Shown here piece after piece: positions 17,327 through 24,333 of a DNA stretch of 64,000 bases (position 1 is its first letter; every line of letters begins with the position of its first letter). Made by a program: the position numbers and the translations under genes. The stretch spans positions 1 through 64,000 of the forward strand of contig JACQWQ010000131.1 of the NCBI GenBank assembly GCA_016209205.1, given 5' to 3'. The notes beneath the pieces were generated by a model. The model was not told where the DNA came from. It worked only from the letters and a program-made list of their open reading frames with translations, and did no database searches. The DNA comes from Chloroflexota bacterium. Its GTDB lineage: Bacteria > Chloroflexota > Anaerolineae > UBA4142 > SHND01.

Positions 17327-17995
17327 ATGCCACGCAATTCGTTCGACATTTCAATTTCAGAGCTCAAGGTCCAATTGCTCGATTACGGCGCGCGGGTCAA
17401 GCAAGTGATCGGCGAAGGGATGGACGCGCTCAAGACGCGTGACCGCGCGCTGGCTGAGGCGATTATCCAGAATGACGCGCATTTGAATGAAACGCGTTAC
17501 CAGCTCGAAGACCAGTGCTATACGCTGTTGGCGACGCAATCGCCGATGGCAGGCGACTTGCGCGAAATTCTTTCGATGCTGTTGATTGCGATTGAATTGG
17601 AGCGCATCGCCGATCATGCCAAAAATCTTGCCGAGATCACGATTCACATGGGCGACGAACCGCTGCTGAAACCGTTGATTGACTTGCCGCGCATGGTAGA
17701 GGTTTCACAGCACATGCTGGGCCGCGCGCTCGAAGCGTTCGCGCAAAACGACGCGCTGGAAGCCAAAGCCGTCGCGGCAATGGACGACGAAATGGATAAT
17801 TTGTACAAACAGATTTTCCGCGAATTGATGACGTACATTGTCGAAGACCCACGCACGGTCACGCGGGCAATGAACCTGCTCTTTGCCGCGCACAATGTCG
17901 AACGGATCGGCGATTGCATCACCAACATTGCCGAGCGCGTGGTCTATGCGCGCACCGGACGATTGGAAGAGTTAAATGTTCAGCGTGAGGTGTAA
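17327..17995 (+). CDS. phoU: Phosphate signalling protein PhoU
   Basis: The 222-residue protein shows the two repeated three-helix PhoU units with the E/DxxxD-type metal-binding motifs (IAIELERIADHAKNLAE and AAHNVERIGDCITNIAE). SD GAGGAAAC supports ATG 17327. PhoU connects PstB activity to the PhoR histidine kinase and represses the Pho response when phosphate is plentiful. It ends the pst operon; an octad array begins six bases after the stop. Confidence 0.96.
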   Translation: MPRNSFDISISELKVQLLDYGARVKQVIGEGMDALKTRDRALAEAIIQNDAHLNETRYQLEDQCYTLLATQSPMAGDLREILSMLLIAIELERIADHAKNLAEITIHMGDEPLLKPLIDLPRMVEVSQHMLGRALEAFAQNDALEAKAVAAMDDEMDNLYKQIFRELMTYIVEDPRTVTRAMNLLFAAHNVERIGDCITNIAERVVYARTGRLEELNVQREV

Positions 17996-18000
17996 GCGAA

Positions 18001-18157
18001 GATGGAGAGCGGGAGAGCGGGAGAGCGGGAGAGCGCGAGAGCGCGAGAGATGGAGAGCGCGAGAGATGGAGAGCGCGAGAGAAGCACTCTATCGCTCTAT
18101 CACTCCATCACTCTATCACTCTGTCGCTCCATCACTCTATCGCTGCATCACCCCATT
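18001..18157. repeat. Octad repeat array between phoU and arsC-like gene
   Basis: Units close to GAGAGCGG/GAGAGCGC (18003-18085) switch to CTCTATCR/CTCCATCA (18088-18150). The two halves are roughly reverse complements (GAGAG versus CTCTATC), so a transcript could fold back on itself. The array fills the gap from the phoU stop to the next ATG. Confidence 0.88.
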
Positions 18158-18598
18158 ATGAAGTATCGTGTCCTCTTTCTCTGCGTACACAACTCGGCGC
18201 GTTCGCAAATTGCCGAAGGATTGCTGCGCCATCTCGCGGGCGAGCGTTTTGAAGTGTACAGCGCGGGCAGTGAACCTTCGCAAGTGAATCCTTTCGCCGT
18301 GCGCGTGCTGCAAGACGAAGGCATTGATCCGAGCGGGCAATATCCGAAAAGCGTTCAAGAATTTGTAAACCAACCGTTCGATTATGTGATTACTTTGTGC
18401 GACGATGAGGTATGTCCGGTGTTTCCGGGCGCGGTGACGCGCTTGCATTGGGGCTTGCCAGATCCGTCGGCGGCACAGGGGGATAGTTACGAACGACTGC
18501 AAGCGTTTCGCGGGACGGTAGAGGCGCTCAAACCAAAACTGGCAGAATTCGTGCGCACGGTACCGCAAGCGTCAGCGTGGGGAGGCATGTCATTCTGA
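18158..18598 (+). CDS. Low-molecular-weight phosphatase/arsenate reductase family protein (intact P-loop)
   Basis: The 146-residue protein opens MKYRVLFLCVHNSARSQIAEG. The catalytic C-x5-R loop is complete (Cys 9 to Arg 15). The second redox region FDYVITLCDDEVCPVF supplies two further Cys, as in thioredoxin-coupled ArsC, and the general-acid DPS/A block (GLPDPSAAQG) follows. It may reduce arsenate or dephosphorylate a protein. Arsenate enters through Pst systems, so its place after phoU makes sense. ATG 18158 directly follows the octad array, whose in-frame codons upstream are not protein-like. Confidence 0.9.
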   Translation: MKYRVLFLCVHNSARSQIAEGLLRHLAGERFEVYSAGSEPSQVNPFAVRVLQDEGIDPSGQYPKSVQEFVNQPFDYVITLCDDEVCPVFPGAVTRLHWGLPDPSAAQGDSYERLQAFRGTVEALKPKLAEFVRTVPQASAWGGMSF

Positions 18599-18801
18599 GA
18601 TACTCATCACGCGCGGGCATGATGTTTGATGCCAGAAACTTTTCCTTCCGCGAATAATTGCGCGAACTCTGCGCGACGAATCACACTAATTTTTATTCGT
18701 GTGATTCGTGTAATTCGTGGACAGCCGGAAGTTTCTGTGCAGCGGAGCGAAGACTGACAACCCGGGACTTGGACCAACCCTACCGGCAATGTGAGTGTGA
18801 T
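18599..18801. repeat. Intergenic region with inverted repeat and ATTCGTGTR units
   Basis: The gap contains a stem CGAATCACAC/GTGTGATTCG (18676-18710), three 9-bp units close to ATTCGTGTG (18693-18720), and flanking inverted arms CAGAAACTT / AAGTTTCTG. It resembles a small palindromic element. No gene is seen, and a promoter for the regulator gene may be here. Confidence 0.5.
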
Positions 18802-19545
18802 ATGTTGAATGGGATCAAAACGATGGCGGCTATGAATAAATCAAGTGCAGCCGAAAAGGCGTTGCGTGACGGAACGACCAAATTATTGTTGGTGGAAGAC
18901 GACCAGACGTTGTTAGAGACGTTGACCTTTAATCTGGCGCGCGAAGGGTACGATGTGATTCGGGCGGGCGACGGCATGACGGCGCTCGATCTCGCGCGCC
19001 AACACGCTCCCGATCTGATCGTTCTGGATGTCATGCTGCCTGGGCTCGATGGTTTGACCGTGTGCCGCACACTGCGCCGCGAAACCGAAGCGCCGATCGT
19101 GCTTTTGACCGCGCGCAGTAGTGAAGTGGATCGCATCGTCGGACTCGACACGGGCGCGGATGATTACATTGTCAAACCGTTTTCGTTGGGCGAATTGTTG
19201 GCGCGCTTGCGCGCGGTGATGCGGCGCGGGCAACACCGCGCGGAAACAAAATTGCAGTCCGGTGATTTGCTTTTGGATTTGGTCGGACACCGCGCGCTGC
19301 GCGGCAGCGAAAATCTCAACTTGCCCCCGAAAGAATTTGATTTGCTTGCCGAATTGATTCGGCACAAAGGCGCGGTGCTCACGCGCGATTTATTGTTGCA
19401 GCGCGTGTGGGGATTCGATTTCGCCGGTGATTCGCGGACGGTGGACGTGCACATTCGCTGGTTGCGCGAAAAAATCGAAGACGATCCGGCGAATCCGAGG
19501 CGCATTGAAACGGTGCGCGGGTTGGGATACCGGTTTTCAGGATAG
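18802..19545 (+). CDS. PhoB/OmpR-family response regulator
   Basis: The 247-residue regulator has a receiver domain (acidic pair in LLVEDDQ, phospho-acceptor in LIVLDVMLPGLDG, Thr in VLLTARSS, Lys in DDYIVKPF). A winged-helix DNA-binding domain follows (NLPPKEFDLLAELIRHKG, DVHIRWLREKIEDDP, ETVRGLGYRFSG). Its position after pst-phoU and before a PAS-containing kinase makes it the likely PhoB. The start is uncertain: ATG 18802, 18823 and 18832 are all in frame and SD sequences are weak. The stop lies just before a heptad array. Confidence 0.93.
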   Translation: MLNGIKTMAAMNKSSAAEKALRDGTTKLLLVEDDQTLLETLTFNLAREGYDVIRAGDGMTALDLARQHAPDLIVLDVMLPGLDGLTVCRTLRRETEAPIVLLTARSSEVDRIVGLDTGADDYIVKPFSLGELLARLRAVMRRGQHRAETKLQSGDLLLDLVGHRALRGSENLNLPPKEFDLLAELIRHKGAVLTRDLLLQRVWGFDFAGDSRTVDVHIRWLREKIEDDPANPRRIETVRGLGYRFSG

Positions 19546-19549
19546 CGCA

Positions 19550-19625
19550 ACGAGATTAGAGACTAGAGACTGGGGCTTGCAGGCAATCCAATTTCTAATT
19601 TCTAATTTCCAATTTCCAATTTTGG
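19550..19625. repeat. Heptad array running into the histidine-kinase N-terminus
   Basis: GAGATTA, GAGACTA and GAGACTG units are followed by AATTTCT/AATTTCC heptads (19591-19620). This DNA lies between the regulator stop and the first membrane helix of the kinase, and part of it appears to be translated. Confidence 0.75.
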
Positions 19626-20794
19626 ATTTTCTTTTCGGGGCGGCGGTTGTTGTCATCGTCGCCTTGCTTTATTTGACGTGGCGGTTGACACGCCGCACGA
19701 ACGCGCAAGAGCTTGAACACGCGGAACTTGAAGCGCAGCTGGCGGCGTTGGAGCAGGAACGCGCGAGTTCGCAAGAGCTATGGTCCGGCTTGACGCGCGC
19801 TACGTCCGATGGAATTGTGCGCGTGGATGAAAACGGCAGCATCGTCTACGTGAACGACGCCGCGCGCGCGCTGCTGGGCATTCGCGATCACACAAAAGGG
19901 TCGCTCCGCCATCTGGCTTGGGGTTATGATTTTGATTCGCTGGTGCGTCAAGTGTTGAGTGAGGGCAGCGGGCGCCCGAGTCAGACCATCGTCAAGGATG
20001 AGCGTACCTTCCAGGTCCGCGCGGTGGCGGTGGGAGACGCCGACAAACGCGGCGTGTTGCTGGCGCTGACCGAAGTAACCGAATTGCAGCGTCTCGGACG
20101 CGCGCGCCGTGAGTTCGTCGCCAACATTTCACACGAGCTCCGTACGCCGGTCACGTCGCTGCAACTCCTCGCCGAAACGATGAATCAAGAGGTGCTGAAC
20201 GACAGGGCGCTGCTGAACGATTTGCTCGACAAGATGCGCGCGCAGGTTGATTTATTGAAACAATTGACGGACGAATTGATGGACCTCGCGCTCATCGAAT
20301 CGGGCCAAGCGCCCATCAAATTGGTCGAGGTTTTCGCGGGCGACCTCGTGATGGATGCACTCTTGCCGCTGCGCCCCCAAGCCGAACGCAAACAGATCAA
20401 ACTCGACGCGCAAATTCCGCCCGACATCCAAGTACTTGCCGACCCGCAGGCGATTCGCAAGGTCATCAGCAACCTCACGCACAACGCGCTCAAGTTCACG
20501 CCCGAAGGCGGAAGCGTTACGTTGCACGCGACATGGTGCAACGACGGCAGCGATGTTGAATTTGCGATTCAAGATACCGGCGTCGGAATTCCCGAAAAAG
20601 ATTTGTCGCGCATCTTTGAGCGCTTTTACAAAGTGGATCGCGCGCGCACGCGCACGCAAGGCGAACTGCGCGGGACCGGTCTCGGACTTGCGATTGCAAA
20701 ACACATTGTCGAAGCGCACGGCGGCAAAATTTGGGCGGAGAGTGTTCAAGGCAAAGGTTCGACGTTCTACTTTACGCTACCGTCGGGCGAGTAA
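19577..20794 (+). CDS. PhoR-like sensor histidine kinase
   Basis: The kinase (about 405 residues) has one N-terminal membrane helix (FGAAVVVIVALLYLTWRL), a short coiled linker, a PAS domain (TSDGIVRVDENGSIVYVNDAAR), the HisKA H-box FVANISHELRTPVTS, and HATPase boxes NLTHNALKF, DTGVGIPEKD and GTGLGLAIAKHIV. It would phosphorylate the adjacent regulator under phosphate starvation. There is no ATG near the start: TTG 19577 or TTG 19622 is possible, and the sequence between is heptad repeat DNA. The stop codon overlaps a 9-bp target duplication of the element at 20802. Confidence 0.9.
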   Translation: MQAIQFLISNFQFPILDFLFGAAVVVIVALLYLTWRLTRRTNAQELEHAELEAQLAALEQERASSQELWSGLTRATSDGIVRVDENGSIVYVNDAARALLGIRDHTKGSLRHLAWGYDFDSLVRQVLSEGSGRPSQTIVKDERTFQVRAVAVGDADKRGVLLALTEVTELQRLGRARREFVANISHELRTPVTSLQLLAETMNQEVLNDRALLNDLLDKMRAQVDLLKQLTDELMDLALIESGQAPIKLVEVFAGDLVMDALLPLRPQAERKQIKLDAQIPPDIQVLADPQAIRKVISNLTHNALKFTPEGGSVTLHATWCNDGSDVEFAIQDTGVGIPEKDLSRIFERFYKVDRARTRTQGELRGTGLGLAIAKHIVEAHGGKIWAESVQGKGSTFYFTLPSGE

Positions 20795-20801
20795 CTGATA
20801 G

Positions 20802-21068
20802 GGGTGTGCGTCACAATTTTGGGCGAATCAATTCGCTCGCTACAAAATCACGCAACCTGCCTTCGCAGGTTGGGATTTCAGTGTGCGGTCGCGAATCTAT
20901 TCGATTCGTTGCGAACTGTGTTCGCGAGCACACTTGGTGATTCGTTGCGAACTGTGTTCGCGAGCACACTTGGTGTAGTTGTTGGCGCGATTTTTCCGAT
21001 GAAGGCGATGGAATACATCGCACATCGGCAGCGCCCGCCGCGCCGACCCAAAACTTTGACGCACACCC
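20802..21068. mobile_element. 267-bp MITE-like element with 9-bp target-site duplication
   Basis: Terminal inverted repeats of 22 bp (20802-20823 and 21047-21068, both beginning GGGTGTGCGTCA, two mismatches) bound the element. A perfect direct repeat AACTGATAG flanks it at 20793-20801 and 21069-21077. The interior has no plausible gene. It holds a hairpin AACCTGCCTTCGCAGGTT and two tandem copies of a 36-bp unit (about 20904-20976). The insertion point is the stop codon of the histidine kinase. A transposase supplied from elsewhere is inferred. Confidence 0.85.
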
Positions 21069-21084
21069 AACTGATAGAATCCAT

Positions 21085-21112
21085 TTGACACGCGGTTCTG
21101 GTGGATTACAAT
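21085..21112 (+). promoter_or_regulatory. Promoter of the PD-(D/E)XK-like gene
   Basis: TTGACA (21085-21090), a 16-bp spacer and TACAAT (21107-21112) precede the ATG at 21122 by nine bases. Transcription would therefore start at or next to the start codon, giving a leaderless or nearly leaderless mRNA. Confidence 0.75.
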
Positions 21113-21121
21113 ACAGCGGTC

Positions 21122-21871
21122 ATGGCGAACGATTTACTCTTGATTGATCGGCAAGCGATTGCGGCAGAACTGCGCCGCGCGTTCGACGAGCCCACCACAC
21201 AGGTGATGTTGGGGGTGCTCGAACGCGTCGCCGCGCAAGTTCATGCGGCGGGAGTTACGCGCGAGGATTTCGCCGAACTCAAAGCCATCGTCGCGCGCAT
21301 CGAAGCAGTCCAAGAGCGCACCACTTTGGGACTGGAAGAGTTGCGGCAGACGGTGGCAGAACTGACTCGCGGACAAGCCGAGTTGCGCGAATCCGTTGTC
21401 GAGTTGCGGCAGACGGTGGCAGAGTTGGCGCAAGGGCAAGCCGAGTTGCGACAGAGTGTTGACCGCTTGGCGAAACAGGTCGGCGGTTTGAGTGACAATT
21501 TTGGCGCCGAGTTGGAGGACACCGCGTACATCGTGCTTTACGATCTACTCCGCCGCGAATTTGGTTGGAACGTGCAGCCACTCGAGCGCAGTTGGCAAAT
21601 CTGGAATGGGGCAGAGGAAGAAATAGATATCTTTGGAACGGCGATTGACCCCGCCAAGCCGGAGGAGACGATCTGGATTGTGGGTGAAGCCAAACACAAT
21701 TTGACGCTCAAACAAGTGGAACGCTTTGTAGACACGGTAAAGCGGGCGCGGGAACATCTAAGCGGCAGGATATTCGCCGTGTGCTTTTGTTACCGCGCGC
21801 GTCCCGAAGTAGTTCAAGCCGTCAAACTAGCGGGACTACGGCTCGTCTATTCGTACGGTAGGATGATATGA
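21122..21871 (+). CDS. Coiled-coil protein with PD-(D/E)XK nuclease-like domain (DUF3782-like)
   Basis: The 249-residue protein has an N-terminal helical region. A coiled coil at about residues 55-125 is built from near-duplicate 21-residue units (LRQTVAELTRGQAELRESVV and LRQTVAELAQGQAELRQSVD), and the DNA repeats are visible at 21339 and 21402. The C-terminal domain has EEEIDIFG and IWIVGEAKH, the D-xn-ExK arrangement of PD-(D/E)XK folds. Such proteins are common as orphans in cyanobacteria and Chloroflexota and their function is unknown; nuclease activity is inferred only. It has its own promoter and shares a terminator with the convergent ABC permease gene. Confidence 0.8.
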   Translation: MANDLLLIDRQAIAAELRRAFDEPTTQVMLGVLERVAAQVHAAGVTREDFAELKAIVARIEAVQERTTLGLEELRQTVAELTRGQAELRESVVELRQTVAELAQGQAELRQSVDRLAKQVGGLSDNFGAELEDTAYIVLYDLLRREFGWNVQPLERSWQIWNGAEEEIDIFGTAIDPAKPEETIWIVGEAKHNLTLKQVERFVDTVKRAREHLSGRIFAVCFCYRARPEVVQAVKLAGLRLVYSYGRMI

Positions 21872-21918
21872 GAAAACAAAAACCTTCACCAAGATTCAGC
21901 GAAGGTTTTTGTTTTCTC
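21870..21918. terminator. Bidirectional terminator overlapping both stop codons
   Basis: A perfect 18-bp stem (arms 21870-21887 and 21901-21918) has A/T-rich arms that provide a T-run on either strand. The left arm contains the TGA of the plus gene and the right arm contains part of the stop of the minus gene. Confidence 0.9.
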
Positions 21919-23164
21919 ACATTGCTTGATCAAACCGAAACCTCCACAAAGCAATCGCATAAAACGCTGCCGCGAATCCGAGCAGCACCGCCACTTGCGG
22001 CAGCACATCCATCCAACCGTAACCGCGCACGATCAAATTTTGATACGCCATGAGCGCCCACGCGTGCGGCGTAAATTTCGCGACGGTTTGCATAAAGTCC
22101 GGCATTACCGCGAGCGGCGCCATCGAGCCGCCCAACGCGGCGAGCGTCAAAATCACGAGCGTGCCCAAGCCGCCAATTTGGCGTTCGCTCTTGGCTAACG
22201 CGGCGACGAGAATGCCCAGCCCCGTTGCGGCGAGTGCGACCGCCAGCGTCACCAGGGCAAGACCAAACAAATCGTTTCCCAATTTCATACCAAAAACAAA
22301 ATGCCCGATGGCGAACAAGATCGTCACTTGCGCCACGCCGACGATAAAGTTTGGCAGTAACTTGCCCGCGAGCAGCGCGGGTTTTGAAATCGGCGCGACG
22401 AGCAAGCGGCGAAAGGTGCCGTCCTGTTTTTCGGTGAGGATGGAACCTGCGACATAGCTCACGAGAAAAAAGACAAACATGATCGAAAAGCCCGGCACGT
22501 TTTGTTCAAACACGCCGACGTTTTGGGGTTCCTTCGCGGCAACGCTTTCGGTTTGAATTGTGATGAGGGATTCGCGGCTTGTCTTCAAGATGGCTTGCTG
22601 CGCCTCATTTTTGAACTGCGCCGCGTCAAAATTTGCGCCGGGCGGCAGATTGCTTTGCACCAAATTTGCGAGTTCGTCCGTGCCGCGCGCGGCTTGGGCT
22701 TGGCCCTCGATTTTTCTCAGTACGCCGCTGACCGCCCCGCCGACGACGTTCGCCAAATTTTGCTGCGCAGGGTCCTGAAGCACCAGCACGTTTGCCGTGT
22801 CGCCGCGCGTAAGCGTCGCACCAAAACCTTCAGGGATGATCAACGCCGCGACGCGTCGCCCTTCGCGCAAAAATTTTTCAACGTCCGCACGCGTCATGGC
22901 GCGTGTTGCACCATTTTCCGTCTTGGTGGTTTCGATAGTCAGTCCGCCAAGGTCTCGCAAACCTGTAAGGATCGCGTCCGCCTGCGCGCTCGTGTCCAAT
23001 ACGACGACCGGCAATTTGATGGCGGAATCGTCCGGTCCGCGAAACATCGGACCGAGAATGAGACTCATGACGACGATGAACATCAGCGGCAGCGCGAACA
23101 ACGTAACCAGCGCGCCGCGATCCGTGAGCAGAATTTTCAAATCTTTGATGGTGACGGCTAGCAA
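21917..23164 (-). CDS. ABC-2 type transporter permease
   Basis: The protein of about 415 residues has one N-terminal membrane helix (LLTDRGALVTLFALPLMFIVVMSLIL), a large extracytoplasmic domain (residues about 45-225) and five to six C-terminal helices. LVSYVAGSILTEKQDGTFRRLLVAPI is the conserved ABC-2 motif. It forms an exporter with the ATPase encoded upstream at 23278. There is no ATG: the frame continues into repeat DNA, and the best start is TTG 23164, which follows a GGAGG at 23181-23177. The substrate is unknown. Confidence 0.88.
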   Translation of the reverse strand: MLAVTIKDLKILLTDRGALVTLFALPLMFIVVMSLILGPMFRGPDDSAIKLPVVVLDTSAQADAILTGLRDLGGLTIETTKTENGATRAMTRADVEKFLREGRRVAALIIPEGFGATLTRGDTANVLVLQDPAQQNLANVVGGAVSGVLRKIEGQAQAARGTDELANLVQSNLPPGANFDAAQFKNEAQQAILKTSRESLITIQTESVAAKEPQNVGVFEQNVPGFSIMFVFFLVSYVAGSILTEKQDGTFRRLLVAPISKPALLAGKLLPNFIVGVAQVTILFAIGHFVFGMKLGNDLFGLALVTLAVALAATGLGILVAALAKSERQIGGLGTLVILTLAALGGSMAPLAVMPDFMQTVAKFTPHAWALMAYQNLIVRGYGWMDVLPQVAVLLGFAAAFYAIALWRFRFDQAM

Positions 23165-23186
23165 TTTTACCGTATCCTCCCGCGAT

Positions 23187-23277
23187 AAAGAGACTGGAGA
23201 CTGGAGACTAGAAATGGAGAGAAAGAGAGAGCGAGAGAACTTCCAACTTCCAACTTCCAACTTCCAACCTCCAATTT
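23187..23277. repeat. Heptad array between ABC ATPase and permease genes
   Basis: The spacer carries GAGACTG units (23190-23210), GAGAG-rich octads (23217-23240) and CTTCCAA heptads (23241-23268) ending in CTCCAATTTCTAATC. The ATPase stop codon TAG (23280-23278) is part of the last unit. The only SD for the permease lies immediately beyond the array. Confidence 0.88.
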
Positions 23278-24231
23278 CTAATCCCGCAAACTCTTTCCCG
23301 TCAGATGCAAAAACACCGATTCCAAATTCGGTTCGAGAATTTCCAATGACCGCATCGGCTCGTGCGCGCTTTGAAACGCATTTGCGATTCCGGCGAGCGC
23401 CGCTGCCGCGTTGTGCGTTTGAATGATCATGCGGTCGGTGTGCCATTGCGCGGAGGTAATTTCGGGCAGCACGCGCAGGTCGTTCAACAAACCGTCCGGT
23501 TCGTGCCAAGCCGTCGTTTGGCGAATCATGCCGACATGAATGATACTGCCGCCCAAAAGCCGAATCAGATTTTGCGACGTATCAAGCGCAATAATTTTGC
23601 CGCGATCCATAATGCCGACGCGATGACACAGCCGCTCTGCTTCTTCCATGTAATGCGTCGTATAAAGAATCGTCATGCCTTGCCGGTTGAGGTGTTCGAC
23701 ATTTTCAAAAATTGCATTGCGCGATTGTGGATCAACGCCGGCGGTTGGCTCGTCGAGAAACAAAATTTTCGGACGATGTAATAAACCCGCGGCAAGATTC
23801 ACGCGCCGTTTCATCCCGTCCGAATACGTTTCGACGCGTTCCGTGGCGCGTTCCGTCAGACCAAGCAGCTCCAGCGTCTCGTCAATGCGCGTTTCCAATG
23901 CGCGCCCGCGCAATCCATACAGCTCGCCAAAGAACACCAAATTGTCGCGCGCCGAAAGCGTCGGATACAACGCGAGCTCTTGAGGCACTATGCCGATGAC
24001 GTGACGCAGGTGCGCCGCGTTTTGCGTTAAATCCATCCCCTCGAACGCGATGATTCCGCTTGTCGGCGCGAGCAGTGTCGCAAGCATCGCGATGGTCGTG
24101 CTCTTGCCCGCGCCGGTCGGTCCGAGCAACCCGAAAATTTCGCCGCGTCGAACCGCGAACGAAATTCCGTCCACGGCAATTTGCCCGCCGTATTTTTTTG
24201 TTACGTCTTTGGCGCGGACCAAAATAGCCAT
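23278..24231 (-). CDS. ABC-2 type transporter ATP-binding protein
   Basis: The 317-residue ATPase has Walker A GPTGAGKST, Q-loop IGIVPQELALYPTLSA, a variant signature YSDGMKRRVNLAAGLLH (Asp in place of the second signature residue), Walker B ILFLDEPTAGVDPQSRN and the H-loop Thr-Thr-His. A C-terminal domain of about 80 residues is typical of DrrA-like drug or lipid exporters. It pairs with the downstream permease on the same strand. Confidence 0.94.
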   Translation of the reverse strand: MAILVRAKDVTKKYGGQIAVDGISFAVRRGEIFGLLGPTGAGKSTTIAMLATLLAPTSGIIAFEGMDLTQNAAHLRHVIGIVPQELALYPTLSARDNLVFFGELYGLRGRALETRIDETLELLGLTERATERVETYSDGMKRRVNLAAGLLHRPKILFLDEPTAGVDPQSRNAIFENVEHLNRQGMTILYTTHYMEEAERLCHRVGIMDRGKIIALDTSQNLIRLLGGSIIHVGMIRQTTAWHEPDGLLNDLRVLPEITSAQWHTDRMIIQTHNAAAALAGIANAFQSAHEPMRSLEILEPNLESVFLHLTGKSLRD

Positions 24232-24242
24232 TGCCGGTCTAG

Positions 24243-24308
24243 AGACCTTTGAGGTTTTTATCGCGCCGCGCCGAGTTCACGCCAACGGTTCGAAAACCTC
24301 AAAGGTCT
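24243..24308. repeat. AGACC-family inverted repeat (copy a)
   Basis: Arms AGACCTTTGAGGTTTT (24243-24258) and its exact complement (24293-24308) enclose 34 bp. It sits just downstream of the secreted-protein gene, where it may terminate transcription. The same arm layout (AGACC, four variable bases, then GGTTTT) recurs at 42835, 53378 and 55499. Confidence 0.75.
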
Positions 24309-24333
24309 TGCGCCAATCAACATGGAATCCGCG

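Noticed and set aside
21917-23509. 530-residue version of the ABC permease
   Set aside because: The extra 115 residues are translated repeat DNA and antisense-frame ATPase sequence with no permease similarity.
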